Shown here: positions 34,873-45,487 of the stretch, one piece after another
Numbering within the stretch: position 1 is the stretch's first letter
How the letters are laid out: the number at the start of each line of letters is the position of its first letter
Assembly: GCF_014050145.1 (NCBI RefSeq)
Contig: NZ_JACFYF010000011.1
Location: forward strand, 1 to 64,000
Origin: Vibrio marinisediminis
GTDB lineage: Bacteria > Pseudomonadota > Gammaproteobacteria > Enterobacterales > Vibrionaceae
Reading direction: 5' to 3'
Length of the DNA stretch: 64,000 nucleotides
Notes under the pieces: model-generated
What the model was told of the DNA's origin: nothing
The model's database searches: none
What the model saw: only the letters and a program-made list of their open reading frames with translations
Made by a program: the position numbers and the translations under genes

Positions 34873-35739
34873 ATGATGGATTTTGCAAAACTAAAACAAG
34901 CTCGCCAAATTAAAGACCAAGTGTTAGTCAGCTTTATTTGGGGCGCGGCCGCTTTAACCGTAGGTTTTCTGTTCTGGATTATTTGGTACATATTGTCCAA
35001 TGGTTTACAGCATGTTGATTGGAATTTTATTACCGATAATTATACTCGTACAGGGGACGAGCACGGTATATTCCCAATGATTGTCTCTACTATTTATATG
35101 GTTCTCGCATCGATCGCAGTGGCAGCACCTCTGGGTATTATGACCGCAATTTATTTGACTGAGTATGCGAAAGTAGGTAGCCGTTTAGTTAAAGTGATTC
35201 GTTTTTGTACTGAATCTTTAGCGGGTATTCCATCGATCATCTTTGGTCTGTTCGGTATGACTTTCTTTGTCGGCATATTAGGTTTGGGTTTCTCGATCTT
35301 ATCGGGTGCGCTGACTCTCAGTATTTTGATTTTGCCGGTGATTATTCGTACCACTGAAGAAGCATTGATGGCAGTCCCTCAGACTTATCGTGAAGGGGCA
35401 TACGCATTAGGCTCTTCAAAAATTTACACTATCTGGCGCTTAATTTTGCCAAGTGCAATGCCAGGTATCTTAACTTCGGTCATTCTAAGTATTGGGCGTG
35501 TAATTGGTGAATCTGCACCAGTGTTTTTAACCGCAGGTATGGTTGCGCGTATTCCTGACTCGCTTTTGGATTCAGGTCGAACCTTGACAGTACACCTTTA
35601 TAAATTGACTACCGAGCTATTCACTATTGAAGAGTGGAACCAAGCATACGGTACAGCGACAGTGCTGATTGTAGTGGTATTACTGATTAACACGGTAACA
35701 AAATTGATTGCTAGCCGCTTTAACACTGCTACTTACTGA
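34873..35739 (+). CDS. pstA: Phosphate ABC transporter permease PstA
   Basis: About 288 residues, six membrane helices, with the coupling motif (EGAYALGSSKIYTIWRLILP) matching its partner PstC. GTG 34867, ATG 34873 and ATG 34876 are all in frame after GGGTGA; one of the ATGs is likeliest. It lies 12 bases after pstC, consistent with coupled translation, and is followed by pstB after about 40 bases. Confidence 0.95.
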   Translation: MMDFAKLKQARQIKDQVLVSFIWGAAALTVGFLFWIIWYILSNGLQHVDWNFITDNYTRTGDEHGIFPMIVSTIYMVLASIAVAAPLGIMTAIYLTEYAKVGSRLVKVIRFCTESLAGIPSIIFGLFGMTFFVGILGLGFSILSGALTLSILILPVIIRTTEEALMAVPQTYREGAYALGSSKIYTIWRLILPSAMPGILTSVILSIGRVIGESAPVFLTAGMVARIPDSLLDSGRTLTVHLYKLTTELFTIEEWNQAYGTATVLIVVVLLINTVTKLIASRFNTATY

Positions 35740-35779
35740 ATTACTACAGCACAAGACAAGAATTTAAGAGATAAAGAAT

Positions 35780-36529
35780 ATGAACAAGTTTAGCATTGAA
35801 AACCTAGACCTTTTTTACGGCGAAAATCAGGCGCTAAAATCAATTAACCTACCAATTCCAGAGCGTCAAGTAACCGCACTAATTGGTCCATCTGGGTGTG
35901 GTAAATCAACCCTGCTTCGTTGTTTGAATCGTATGAATGATCTAATCGAAGGCGTAAAAATCACAGGTAACTTAACCATGGATGATGAAGATATCTATGG
36001 CAACATTGATGTCGCGGATCTACGCATCAAAGTGGGTATGGTGTTCCAAAAGCCAAATCCATTCCCAATGAGTATTTATGAGAACGTTGCATACGGTTTA
36101 CGTGCTCAAGGAATAAAAGACAAAAAGTACATTGATGAAGTGGTTGAGCGTTCTTTGCGTGGCGCGGCACTATGGAATGAAGTAAAAGACCGCCTTAAAT
36201 CTCATGCATTTGGTCTTTCTGGTGGTCAGCAGCAGCGCTTGTGTATTGCACGTACGATTGCCATGGAACCGGATGTAATTCTGATGGATGAGCCGACGTC
36301 AGCACTTGACCCAATTGCAACGCATAAAATCGAAGAATTAATGGAAGAGTTGAAGAAGAAGTTTACCATTGTGATTGTGACGCACTCAATGCAGCAGGCT
36401 CGTCGAATCTCTGACCGTACCGCCTTCTTTTTGATGGGGGAACTGGTTGAACATGATGCAACGGACGTTATTTTTAGTTCGCCTCGTGATGATCGAACTC
36501 AAGGATACGTGAACGGTGATTTCGGTTAA
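35780..36529 (+). CDS. pstB: Phosphate ABC transporter ATPase PstB
   Basis: A 249-residue ABC ATPase with Walker A GPSGCGKS at residues 36-43, signature LSGGQQQR, Walker [14 protein letters not shown] and the PstB-typical insert ([14 protein letters not shown]). It powers phosphate import through PstCA. It is last gene of the operon: a strong terminator follows, and phoU or phoBR are not present here. Confidence 0.97.
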   Translation: MNKFSIENLDLFYGENQALKSINLPIPERQVTALIGPSGCGKSTLLRCLNRMNDLIEGVKITGNLTMDDEDIYGNIDVADLRIKVGMVFQKPNPFPMSIYENVAYGLRAQGIKDKKYIDEVVERSLRGAALWNEVKDRLKSHAFGLSGGQQQRLCIARTIAMEPDVILMDEPTSALDPIATHKIEELMEELKKKFTIVIVTHSMQQARRISDRTAFFLMGELVEHDATDVIFSSPRDDRTQGYVNGDFG

Positions 36530-36574
36530 CGCATTTTCTAAAATCAGATTATAACTATAAGCGATGGAACCGTT

Positions 36575-36603
36575 GCCCCTCTATGTAAGAGGGGCTTTTT
36601 TTT
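36575..36603 (+). terminator. Intrinsic terminator of pstSCAB
   Basis: GCCCCTC (36575-36581), 7-base loop, GAGGGGC (36589-36595), then eight T. Confidence 0.93.
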
Positions 36604-37054
36604 GCCTCGCTTTCGGAAAAATACGAGTCGACCTAGCACGTGAATGATGCCGAACAGGATTAAAGACTATATCTGAAAGCCAGAGTGATAGATTTATTTC
36701 TCATCGTGGGTATTAAATCAGCGGTTGAGATTCATTATAAAGTTGGTGGTTGGAAAAATGTCTGGTCCAAAAATGCTATTTTTGAATTTTATCTATCAAA
36801 CTCTAGCGCTATATCTAAAGGTTATTCTCAAATTTGAGGCAGTAAAAACGACCTTCTATTATTCATTCTCAGAATTGAGACATATTGCTATCTCATCATG
36901 TGGAACGAAGTAATTATAGAAATAATTATGGTTATTTTTTTCCTAAAAAAATTCAAACTATGATCTTGTCAGTTAGCGGTTCAGTTTTTAATACTCTGCA
37001 TTGAGGCTCTACTCTGAGCCTGTAGGGTGGCGTTAAAAAAGCAAGGAATAAGCC
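36604..37054. other. Long leader/promoter region of the exopolysaccharide cluster
   Basis: No supported gene; a 62-codon plus-strand frame at 36725-36913 lacks a ribosome site. AT-rich stretches around 36910-36960 could hold promoters. A hairpin (AGGCTC / GAGCCT, about 37004-37021) followed by TGTAGGGTGGCGTT lies just before the first gene and is reminiscent of, but does not match, an RfaH ops/JUMPstart element. Confidence 0.45.
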
Positions 37055-38455
37055 ATGAGAGAAAGTGGGATAATTAAAAGGCATGGTGATGAACATATTA
37101 CCGCCTATAGAGTGATGGATATTGCGATGATTATTATCACCATCGTCACGTCCTCTTATTTGTATGTCGGGTCATGGGATATCTACTATGTACTCGCTAC
37201 CAGTGTCGCAGTTGTCTCTTTCGGTATTTTGGCTGAACTTCTAGGGGTATATAACCCTTCCTTTGTATCCTCACTACGCCAGACTGTAGCGCCAATACTA
37301 TTGTCATGGCTGTGTTCGATTGGCTTTGTACTGGTATTAGCGTTTGGCTTTAAAATTACCGATGTTTTTTCACGTATAGCACTGACTGTTTGGTTTGTAG
37401 CCACTCCAATTACTTTGACGTTATATCGTTTAATTACAACTAGGGTTCGCTCAATGACGAAAGCGGATTCTTATACGCAAAAAACCATCATTATTGGTGC
37501 GACCCCCGCGGGCATTGCATTGGCTAAAGAAATAGAAATGAAGCGAGAACATGGTCTGCGTTTAGTCGGGATTTATGATGATCGCAGTGAAGAGCGTTTG
37601 TCGCATGAAATGAGTGCGATCCGCATTAATGGCTCAATTAATGATGCGCTAGTGATGGCGAAAGAGCGTAATTTTCGACACGTCTATGTTGCGTTACCAA
37701 TGGAAGCGAGTAGTCGAATAAAACAAGTGATTAACTATTTCGCTGATAGTACCGCTCGCGTTTATATCGTACCGGATTTCTTTACCTATGACTTGATTCA
37801 ATCTCGTTGGCGCAACGTAGGCAATATACCGACACTGAGTATCCATGATACTCCGTTTTATGGCATGTCTACTTTTATCAAGCGTTTAGAAGATATTGTT
37901 GTTTCAACGCTGATCTTGCTAATGATAAGTCCCGTTCTAATGGTGGTGTCAATTGGAGTAAAACTATCTTCTCCTGGACCGGTTATTTTCAAGCAAGATC
38001 GTTATGGCATTGATGGCAAGAAAATCAAGGTCTGGAAATTTCGTTCGATGCGCTCAATGGACAACGGTGAGATCGTAAAGCAAGCAACCAAGGGTGACCC
38101 TCGCGTGACTAAGTTTGGTGCGTTTATCCGTCGCACGTCTCTTGATGAATTACCTCAGTTCATCAATGTATTGCAAGGGCGTATGTCGATAGTCGGTCCT
38201 CGACCACATGCCGTTTCACATAACGAAGAGTATCGCCAAATTGTCGATAAATACATGATGCGTCATAAAGTTAAACCGGGCATAACAGGTTGGGCGCAAA
38301 TCAATGGCTACCGTGGTGAAACAGATACACTAGATAAGATGGAAAAACGTGTCGAGTATGACCTTAATTATATTCGCCAATGGTCACTGTGGCTTGATTT
38401 GAAAATAATTTTCCTGACTATTTTTAAGGGTTTTATTAGTAAGACCGCTTACTAA
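37055..38455 (+). CDS. Undecaprenyl-phosphate sugar phosphotransferase (WcaJ/CpsA-like)
   Basis: A 466-residue initiating enzyme of exopolysaccharide synthesis. Four N-terminal membrane helices (to about residue 125) are followed by a Rossmann-like CoA-binding-type region (about 145-240; IIIGATPAGIALAKEI), a fifth helix near 285, and the catalytic bacterial sugar transferase domain (KFRSMRS, DELPQFINVLQGRMSIVGPR). It transfers sugar-1-phosphate, probably glucose-1-P, to the lipid carrier at the inner membrane. It is first gene of the cluster; AAGCAAGGA precedes the ATG. Confidence 0.93.
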   Translation: MRESGIIKRHGDEHITAYRVMDIAMIIITIVTSSYLYVGSWDIYYVLATSVAVVSFGILAELLGVYNPSFVSSLRQTVAPILLSWLCSIGFVLVLAFGFKITDVFSRIALTVWFVATPITLTLYRLITTRVRSMTKADSYTQKTIIIGATPAGIALAKEIEMKREHGLRLVGIYDDRSEERLSHEMSAIRINGSINDALVMAKERNFRHVYVALPMEASSRIKQVINYFADSTARVYIVPDFFTYDLIQSRWRNVGNIPTLSIHDTPFYGMSTFIKRLEDIVVSTLILLMISPVLMVVSIGVKLSSPGPVIFKQDRYGIDGKKIKVWKFRSMRSMDNGEIVKQATKGDPRVTKFGAFIRRTSLDELPQFINVLQGRMSIVGPRPHAVSHNEEYRQIVDKYMMRHKVKPGITGWAQINGYRGETDTLDKMEKRVEYDLNYIRQWSLWLDLKIIFLTIFKGFISKTAY

Positions 38456-38458
38456 TCA

Positions 38459-39073
38459 ATGAAGATATTAGGTGTATTTGTGATTAATCATTTGTTGAGA
38501 ATTATTGTAGTAGTCAGCCTTTATATAGGAGGGGCCCAGGCAAGCTCCGATGATCTATATAAGCTATACAAACTGTCGGCTGGTGATGTTATTAGCATAA
38601 AAGTTTATGGCGAAGAAAATCTGACGATTGAAGAGCAAAAAATCGATAACCGAGAGGTTATTGATTACCCCTATTTGGGGGTGATTAAACTGGGTGGTCG
38701 AACATTACATCAAGTACAAGCTGAGATCACTGCGGGGCTAAAGGGAGACTATTTAGTAGACCCTAAAGTTAATGTTGCGATTGTGAAGTACCGTAATGTT
38801 TATATAAATGGCTTGGTTAATAAACCCGGAGGCTATGAGTATGAACCGGGGCTTACAGTGCAGAAAGCGATTTCTTTAGCTGGTGGCGTAATGAGCAAAT
38901 ACCGCCGTAGTGCCCGAGCTTATAGAACGAAATTAAGTGATGAAAACAAATATGCTGATCTTACAGCAGAGCAGCTAGCGAACGAATTTGAAAAGAATAC
39001 TAAAACTGAAGTCGAGCTTTATCAAGTGATCCAACCTGGTGACACTATCTATGTTGTTGCTTCTTTTTGGTAA
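38459..39073 (+). CDS. Short Wza-type polysaccharide export protein
   Basis: A 204-residue exported protein with a signal peptide (cleavage near GGAQAS, residue about 29), a polysaccharide-export domain (LSAGDVISIKVYGEENLTIE, about 38-115) and an SLBB domain (INGLVNKPGGYEYEPGLTVQ, about 120-190). It lacks a lipobox and the C-terminal outer-membrane helix of full-length Wza (about 380 residues), so it is like the short Vibrio type (VpsM-like). It may need another outer-membrane component. Three bases after the transferase gene. Confidence 0.9.
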   Translation: MKILGVFVINHLLRIIVVVSLYIGGAQASSDDLYKLYKLSAGDVISIKVYGEENLTIEEQKIDNREVIDYPYLGVIKLGGRTLHQVQAEITAGLKGDYLVDPKVNVAIVKYRNVYINGLVNKPGGYEYEPGLTVQKAISLAGGVMSKYRRSARAYRTKLSDENKYADLTAEQLANEFEKNTKTEVELYQVIQPGDTIYVVASFW

Positions 39074-39117
39074 TAGTCAAAGTAAGCAATTCAAAGTTGT
39101 CGATTTATAGGAATACG

Positions 39118-41331
39118 ATGAAATTACTAAGTGAAAATAAGCAAGCTACGGAAGGGGATTCAGTTGATTTTGGTAAGTATATAGTCTTGCTAAAGAAAAA
39201 CTGGTTCAAGATGGCGTTGTTTACTACTTTGATAACCGCTATTTCGGTGTTGTTTGCTTTATCTATCAAGCCTGTTTACCAAGCAACCGCCACATTACTT
39301 ATTGAATCAAACACGACAAAAGCTGTTTCTATTGAAGAGGTTGTTGGTATTGATTCGACTCAACAAGAGTACTACTTAACTCAGTTTGAGATACTTAAAT
39401 CACGTACCATTGCGGAGCGAGTAATAAATAAACTTGAGTTGGAAAACCTACCGGAATTTAATCCCTATCTTGCACCCCAAACATCATTGTTTAGCTCAAT
39501 AAAGGAGAGCTTGTTTTCGTTAGCGATGTTTAAATCGGAGCAACAGGCGGCAGCGCCTTCTGCAGAGAAAATTGCGGAGCAAACACGACATGCAGTATTG
39601 AGCCGATTTAATTCAAAGCTATCTATCTCTCCGATTCGTAAAACACAGTTGGTGCGTATTACTTTTGAATCTCTAGACCCGCAATTAGCCGCAAATATTG
39701 CTAATGCGATAGGCGAGGCGTTTATCATGGAAGGTTTGGATGCGCGATTGGATGCGACACAACATGCGTCTAGTTGGCTTTCAGGACGTATGGCCCAATT
39801 ACAAGAGCAGCTCAAGCAATCTGAAAATGCGCTTATTGAATTCCTAGCACAAGAGAAGCTAGTAGATGACAGTGGAATCGATGTTCAAGCGAGTACGGTC
39901 ATTAACGATTTAATTCTTAGGTTGAGTGAAGTCACAGACAAAAGAATCCAATTGGAGTCTGCATATAGTACGTTAAATACAGGCGCTGCTTTTTCATCTG
40001 CCAGTGCATCTTCTGTGCCTGAAATCTCTAAGCACCCTCAAATTATTCATTTACATGCTCTCTTAGCAGATGCGAAAAGAGATCAGAGTGAGTTATCAAA
40101 AACTTATGGGCCTAAGCATGAGAAAATGATAGCGGTGACTGCGACATTAGGAAATCTCCAAGCTCAATTAGAGCAGTTGATAAATCAATTAGTGGGTGGA
40201 ATAGGTAAAGAGTTGCAAACGGCACGTTCACAAGAGCGACTGCTTTCGCGAGAGCTTGATAAGAAAAAACAAGAATTCCAAAATTTGACGGTTAAAAAAC
40301 GTCAGTATGATGCGTTAGTTCGTGAGGCAGAAACTAACCGCAACATATTAAATATATTTCTAAATCGTCAAAAAGAAACCACAGCGACCAGTGATTTTGA
40401 TTCGCGTAATGCGAGATTTACTGACCAAGCTATTGCACCTCAATATCCAGCGAAACCTCGTAAAAAGCTGATTGTGGGTTTTGCTTTGATTACTTCTCTA
40501 CTCATCGCTGTTTCTGTAGTTTTATTGATTGAGTTGTTTAATAACACAATTAACTCAATCAAGCATTGTGAAGAAAAACTCGGTTTAATCCCTTTAGGGG
40601 GAATTCCGAAGCTACGCAATAATAAAAATCAGACATTAGGTAGCGATGTCTTCTTTAGTGACAAATATATGTCGTTTAATGAGTCGATTCGTTCAGCAAG
40701 AACGGCATTGGCTCTGACTAATCGTGACAATAAATTCGTTACGATCTCGTCGTCACTACCCAATGAAGGGAAAACGACCTGTTCGATTAACCTTGCTTTA
40801 GCTTTTTCTAAAGTGGAAAAAACCTTATTAATAGATTGTGATTTACGTAAGTCTGCAATCGCTGAGCGCTTCGGTCACAAACGCTATAAACCGGGCTTAA
40901 CGAACCACCTGCTTATGAATACAGATCTAGAAGAGTGTTGGATTGTTGACGAGCGTACGGGTTTGACGATTCTTCCAGCTGGGATGCCAACGCAAAACCC
41001 ACAAGAATTGCTGAGTTCTGAACGTTTTTCTGCGTTGTTGAATCAATTGGCAGAGCGCTTTGACCGTATTGTAATTGACACTCCGCCGGCTTTGGTAGTG
41101 AACGACTGCATGATCGTGAGCAAGATTACAGGCAAAGTCATTGTTGTATTGAAAGCATCAAGTACACGTATTACAACGCTTAGAAACACCATCTCTCGGT
41201 TTATGACAAACGAGGTGCAATTTGAAGGGGTTATTTTGAATCAGATTACTGAAAGTAAGAGTAATCAAGCATATGTATACGGTGATTATATTAATAACCT
41301 AGACCAAGAAACTCAAAGTCAGCAAGCTTAA
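39118..41331 (+). CDS. Wzc-type polysaccharide co-polymerase and tyrosine kinase
   Basis: About 737 residues. An N-terminal Wzz domain has TM1 near residue 35, a long periplasmic coiled-coil region (about 150-400; the segment near LEQLINQLVGGIG) and TM2 near 455. The cytoplasmic BY-kinase has Walker A SLPNEGKTT near residue 550, Walker A' LLIDCDLRKS and Walker B IVIDTPPA. The C-terminal tail has only three Tyr (QAYVYGDYINN). It sets chain length and controls export together with the Wza-like and Wzb-like proteins. TTG 39067 is in frame, but AGGAATACG before ATG 39118 is better. Confidence 0.92.
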   Translation: MKLLSENKQATEGDSVDFGKYIVLLKKNWFKMALFTTLITAISVLFALSIKPVYQATATLLIESNTTKAVSIEEVVGIDSTQQEYYLTQFEILKSRTIAERVINKLELENLPEFNPYLAPQTSLFSSIKESLFSLAMFKSEQQAAAPSAEKIAEQTRHAVLSRFNSKLSISPIRKTQLVRITFESLDPQLAANIANAIGEAFIMEGLDARLDATQHASSWLSGRMAQLQEQLKQSENALIEFLAQEKLVDDSGIDVQASTVINDLILRLSEVTDKRIQLESAYSTLNTGAAFSSASASSVPEISKHPQIIHLHALLADAKRDQSELSKTYGPKHEKMIAVTATLGNLQAQLEQLINQLVGGIGKELQTARSQERLLSRELDKKKQEFQNLTVKKRQYDALVREAETNRNILNIFLNRQKETTATSDFDSRNARFTDQAIAPQYPAKPRKKLIVGFALITSLLIAVSVVLLIELFNNTINSIKHCEEKLGLIPLGGIPKLRNNKNQTLGSDVFFSDKYMSFNESIRSARTALALTNRDNKFVTISSSLPNEGKTTCSINLALAFSKVEKTLLIDCDLRKSAIAERFGHKRYKPGLTNHLLMNTDLEECWIVDERTGLTILPAGMPTQNPQELLSSERFSALLNQLAERFDRIVIDTPPALVVNDCMIVSKITGKVIVVLKASSTRITTLRNTISRFMTNEVQFEGVILNQITESKSNQAYVYGDYINNLDQETQSQQA

Positions 41332-41343
41332 TTGGTGGATGAA

Positions 41344-42276
41344 ATGGATTTTACTTACGGCATCGTTGTCCCTCACTACAATTCTCTCAGCGGATTAAGT
41401 CGACTACTTCGTTCGATTCCGGTTAGAGACGATATTCAGGTAATAGTCGTTGATGACAATAGTACGGAACGTTTTGAACCACAGAAAATTGAGCAAGAGT
41501 TTCCGATGCACAACATTACTTTCTCTACTAATGACTCTGGAGTTAAAGGCGCGGGTTCCTCTCGTAATATTGGTATTGAGCTACTGAATTCTCGCTACAC
41601 TCTGTTTGCTGATGCTGATGATTTTTATTGTGAAGGGGCATTTGAGTTATTGGACTCAGTAATGAATAACGAAGACATTGTTTATTTTTCGCCAACCAGT
41701 CAGTGTGATGTTACTGGCGATAGTTCAGATCGCCATTTTTTATATGCCAATTTAGTTAGTAGCTATCTAGCTGAAAAAAATGAAGAAATTAAGTATCACT
41801 TCGCTGTTCCTTGGAGCAAAGTTTACGCGACTGATTTTATCCAGAGGAATAGGCTCTATTTTGATCAAGTGATTGCGTCAAATGATGTCATGTTCTCTCT
41901 AGTCTCTGGGAGAAAGGCTTGTCATATAGCTGCTTATACAACCCCTATATACTGTGTCACTAGGGGGCAAGGAACCTTGACAGTCAATTTCAAACCAGAA
42001 GTGATGAAATCTCGCTATTTAGTTGAAATGAACAGAATCAATTATATAAATAAGCATCAGATAAATACTGAAGTCATGTCGCTCTACAAAATAATTAAAA
42101 ACTTTAGGCATGTTATGACAGCAGCTGAACATTTACATGCGGCAAAGTTACTCTTTGCTGGGGAAATTACATTGCTACCTGCTAGAACCTATTATTATCT
42201 GAAAAATCCTAGAGCATTAATAGCACGCATTTCTAAAAAAAGAGACTCTATTTCTAGCCAAAGATATCAGGCTTAG
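41344..42276 (+). CDS. Family 2 glycosyltransferase
   Basis: About 310 residues with a GT-A fold: nucleotide-binding start ([18 protein letters not shown]), [10 protein letters not shown] and the metal-binding DADD motif ([12 protein letters not shown]). It transfers a sugar from a nucleotide donor onto the growing lipid-linked repeat at the cytoplasmic face. GGTGGA precedes ATG 41344; TTG 41332 is an alternative. Follows the Wzc-like gene directly. Donor and acceptor unknown. Confidence 0.87.
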   Translation: MDFTYGIVVPHYNSLSGLSRLLRSIPVRDDIQVIVVDDNSTERFEPQKIEQEFPMHNITFSTNDSGVKGAGSSRNIGIELLNSRYTLFADADDFYCEGAFELLDSVMNNEDIVYFSPTSQCDVTGDSSDRHFLYANLVSSYLAEKNEEIKYHFAVPWSKVYATDFIQRNRLYFDQVIASNDVMFSLVSGRKACHIAAYTTPIYCVTRGQGTLTVNFKPEVMKSRYLVEMNRINYINKHQINTEVMSLYKIIKNFRHVMTAAEHLHAAKLLFAGEITLLPARTYYYLKNPRALIARISKKRDSISSQRYQA

Positions 42277-42314
42277 ACCGTTTATTTATCGAATCATCAT
42301 TTTACGGACAAATT

Positions 42315-43481
42315 ATGAAAATCACTATTGTTGGCACAGGTTATGTTGGGCTTTCTAATGCAGTGCTCATTGCACAGAATCATCAAGTTGTAGCGCTTGA
42401 TATCGATGAGACGAAAGTTGAGAAAATAAACCGTCGTCAGTCTCCAATTTCTGATCAAGAAATTGAGCACTTTTTAGCAGAAAAGAGGTTGGATTTATTG
42501 GCGACGACAGATAAAAATTTGGCCTACCAAGATACAGATTTTGTCATTGTGGCAACGCCGACAAATTATGATCCAGTAAATAATTATTTCGATACCAGTA
42601 CAGTAGAGTCAGTCATTCGCGAGGTGAAGGAGTACGCGCCACATAGTGTGGTTGTCATTAAATCAACCATCCCTGTGGGTTATACGGAACGCGTAAAAAA
42701 AGAGACTGATTTTAATAATATCATTTTCTCGCCTGAATTTTTGCGTGAAGGAAAAGCTCTGTATGACAACCTGCACCCTTCGCGCATTATTGTTGGGGAG
42801 CATTCTGAACGAGCAGAAGTGTTTGCTAGCCTATTGGTTGAAGGGGCTGAAAAGGAAAATATCCCAGTATTATTTACCAATTCAACAGAGGCTGAAGCGG
42901 TTAAACTGTTCTCTAATACCTATCTTGCTATGCGTGTTGCTTATTTTAATGAGTTGGACTCGTATGCCGAAAGCCATGGTTTGAATTCGCGTCAGATTAT
43001 CGAAGGTGTTGGTCTTGACCCTCGCATTGGCTCACATTACAACAATCCATCATTTGGCTATGGTGGCTATTGCTTACCTAAAGATACCAAGCAGCTTTTA
43101 GCAAACTATCAAGATGTGCCAAACAACATTATTCAAGCGATTGTTGATGCCAACACAACACGTAAGGATTTCGTTGCCAATGCCATTGTCGCTAAGAAAC
43201 CAAAGGTAGTCGGTATTTATCGATTAATCATGAAGTCTGGTTCAGATAATTTCCGTGCTTCTAGTATCCAGGGCATCATGAAACGTCTTAAAGCTAAAGG
43301 TATTGAAGTGGTGGTTTATGAGCCGTTGTTGAAAGAATCAACATTTTTCAATTCTGAAGTGGTTAACGATTTTTCAGCGTTTAAAAAAATTAGTGATGTG
43401 ATAGTTAGCAACCGAATGGTTGAAGATCTCGCTGACGTTGCTGATAAAGTTTATACCCGCGACCTGTTTGGTAGTGACTAA
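42315..43481 (+). CDS. ugd: UDP-glucose 6-dehydrogenase
   Basis: A 388-residue enzyme that oxidises UDP-glucose to UDP-glucuronate. N-terminal NAD-binding GTGYVGLS (residues 7-14), central helix region and catalytic Cys in [14 protein letters not shown] (about residue 253). It supplies glucuronic acid for the polysaccharide, so the product is probably acidic. The other known option, GDP-mannose dehydrogenase, is less likely given the short length and CLPKD motif. Confidence 0.94.
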   Translation: MKITIVGTGYVGLSNAVLIAQNHQVVALDIDETKVEKINRRQSPISDQEIEHFLAEKRLDLLATTDKNLAYQDTDFVIVATPTNYDPVNNYFDTSTVESVIREVKEYAPHSVVVIKSTIPVGYTERVKKETDFNNIIFSPEFLREGKALYDNLHPSRIIVGEHSERAEVFASLLVEGAEKENIPVLFTNSTEAEAVKLFSNTYLAMRVAYFNELDSYAESHGLNSRQIIEGVGLDPRIGSHYNNPSFGYGGYCLPKDTKQLLANYQDVPNNIIQAIVDANTTRKDFVANAIVAKKPKVVGIYRLIMKSGSDNFRASSIQGIMKRLKAKGIEVVVYEPLLKESTFFNSEVVNDFSAFKKISDVIVSNRMVEDLADVADKVYTRDLFGSD

Positions 43482-43490
43482 GGAATAGCA

Positions 43491-44528
43491 ATGAAATTAG
43501 TCACGGTAAATCCGGAAAAATCGACAACAATGGGTGGCGTTGAGACCTTGATTCGTAGCTTGCATGGGCTGTTTGAGTGCGAAAATTATGAGTTGTTCGA
43601 GCATTGCCCAAATATAGAGCATTATGCTGAAATTGAATATGTGAGTTATCAGTGTTTTGGTCAGGGCAGTAAGTTAAAAACTAAGTCGAGCCAGGTTAAA
43701 TATCTTAAAAATTTGGCGTTGACTGCACAAGATGTTGTTGTGCTATTTCACCCTAATGACTTGTTGTATTTGCCAAGAAAAGTTCGAAAATACTCTAAGG
43801 TTGTACTTGTTCAAACCAATAAATTTGAAGTGTTTTTCAAACCTTTTTCAAAATTGGTCGTATCGCTATTTCATCAATACGTTGATGTTTTTACTGTGTA
43901 TACCGAGCAAGACAAAAAAGCTCTTTTGGCTCTGTTTCCTCAGTTTCATACTAAGGTTCAAGTCATTCCACGCGGTTGCAAGATCGATACTGCGACGACT
44001 CAATTAATGCTAAGTAAGAAGCTGGTCACCGTTGCTCGTATCGATGAAGAGCAGAAAAATTTTGCCGCAATGGTCGAGCTATTGGCGGCGTTACCAGAGG
44101 GTTATAGTTTAGATATTTATGGTGATGGTTCTGAAAATGAATTAGCAGCATTGAACAAGCTTATTGCTAATAACAGCAAAGTGGCATTTAAAGGACCAAC
44201 CAGTGATGTTGCTTCGGTGCTGCGCAATTGTGGAGTGTTTATTATGACTTCACATTATGAAGGTTTTGGACAAACATTGATTGAAGCGAGAAGCCAAGGT
44301 TTACCAATAGTGGCATTCAATACTTTTGATGCTTTACCTTGGATTGTAGGCGAAGGGGAAAATGGCTATAAAGTTCAACCCGGAGATATTGATCAATTTG
44401 CGGATCGAGTATTAAAGATCTGTGAAGATAATGCTTTGTACGAACAATTCTCGCGTAAGGCATTGGAGAAAGCAAAGCAGACAGAAGCTTCAGTAGTGAA
44501 TCAATTATGGCAGGAGGCGCTCGCATGA
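43491..44528 (+). CDS. Family 4 glycosyltransferase (GT-B fold)
   Basis: 345 residues. The N-terminal GGVETLIRSLH motif and C-terminal donor-binding region (SHYEGFGQTLIEARSQGLPIV) with the EX7E signature are typical of GT4. Nine bases after ugd, and it overlaps the next gene by 4 bases (ATGA). Sugar specificity unknown. Confidence 0.9.
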   Translation: MKLVTVNPEKSTTMGGVETLIRSLHGLFECENYELFEHCPNIEHYAEIEYVSYQCFGQGSKLKTKSSQVKYLKNLALTAQDVVVLFHPNDLLYLPRKVRKYSKVVLVQTNKFEVFFKPFSKLVVSLFHQYVDVFTVYTEQDKKALLALFPQFHTKVQVIPRGCKIDTATTQLMLSKKLVTVARIDEEQKNFAAMVELLAALPEGYSLDIYGDGSENELAALNKLIANNSKVAFKGPTSDVASVLRNCGVFIMTSHYEGFGQTLIEARSQGLPIVAFNTFDALPWIVGEGENGYKVQPGDIDQFADRVLKICEDNALYEQFSRKALEKAKQTEASVVNQLWQEALA

Positions 44529-45487
44529 AGTACTCAGTCATTGTGCCTATCTATAATACCTTTGATTACGCTAAAACGATTGTCGACTGGTTTTTACTCG
44601 AGCTAGCGATGCGACCAGAAAAGGATATTGAGCTTGTTCTCGTTGATGATGGATCTAAGAATGGTCCTAGTTACCATATTGAGTCTTCGGCAATTCGACT
44701 GATTAGAAAAGAGAATGGTGGTGTTTCGAGTGCACGAAACTTTGGCATCGAGCACGCTAAAGGAGATTACATTCTGTTCTTGGATTCAGATGATAGCTAT
44801 GAATCTGGAATTTTTACTTATCTAGACGAAGTGTTTGCAAGCGACAGCCGCCTTAATAGCATCCTATTGTCGTTCAGAAAGTTGCGCGATGGTGCAGTAG
44901 ATCAAGTATTGAATGCAGAACAAAATGTGACTGGTCGAGAAGCTCTCTCACAGTTTCTCACCAAAAATATTCGTTTGCATATTTGTGGATTGGTTGTATC
45001 ACGCTCTTGTTTAAATGAGCACAATTTGCGCTTTGATGAAGCATTGCATTTTAGTGAAGATGTACTCTTTATTATTGAGTATCTCGCTATTGCCCAGCAC
45101 TGCTTTATCAGTTCAGTTTCGCTTTATAACCATATTATGCGTTCAGGTTCCGCAATCAATAGTCCTTTGACAGACAAAGACACCACGCATATTGATGCCT
45201 TTGAGAGGATCTCTTCTCTGGCAAAGAATAATGCAGTAGAAGAAGACGTAAACTTTTTCATATCGACTTGTTATATCAACTTAATTAAATTTTTGGTTAA
45301 GAACAAAACAGCAGATGAAGCTGTGTTTAATAAAATCATCAATAATAGCCACTTCTTGTTTAATAAAATGTCACCTACCTTGAGTAAATATACCGTCATT
45401 GTCTATGCTACTCGGCTATTGTTTAAAATAGATGGACTTTGTAATTACCGAGTGCTGCGCAAACTCAGTTTTATGGGGCAAGTATGA
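44525..45487 (+). CDS. Family 2 glycosyltransferase
   Basis: About 320 residues with GT-A motifs: SVIVPIYNTFDYAK at the start, LVLVDDGSKNG, GGVSSARNFGIEHAKGDY and DSDDSYE. AGGAGG 8 bases before ATG 44525 fixes the start; an ATG six codons upstream lacks a ribosome site. ATGA overlaps at both ends show tight coupling with the neighbouring GT4 genes. Confidence 0.9.
   Translation: MKYSVIVPIYNTFDYAKTIVDWFLLELAMRPEKDIELVLVDDGSKNGPSYHIESSAIRLIRKENGGVSSARNFGIEHAKGDYILFLDSDDSYESGIFTYLDEVFASDSRLNSILLSFRKLRDGAVDQVLNAEQNVTGREALSQFLTKNIRLHICGLVVSRSCLNEHNLRFDEALHFSEDVLFIIEYLAIAQHCFISSVSLYNHIMRSGSAINSPLTDKDTTHIDAFERISSLAKNNAVEEDVNFFISTCYINLIKFLVKNKTADEAVFNKIINNSHFLFNKMSPTLSKYTVIVYATRLLFKIDGLCNYRVLRKLSFMGQV

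Noticed and set aside
36725-36913. 62-codon frame upstream of the EPS cluster
   Set aside because: No ribosome site, AT-driven composition, and lies in an expected leader/promoter region.
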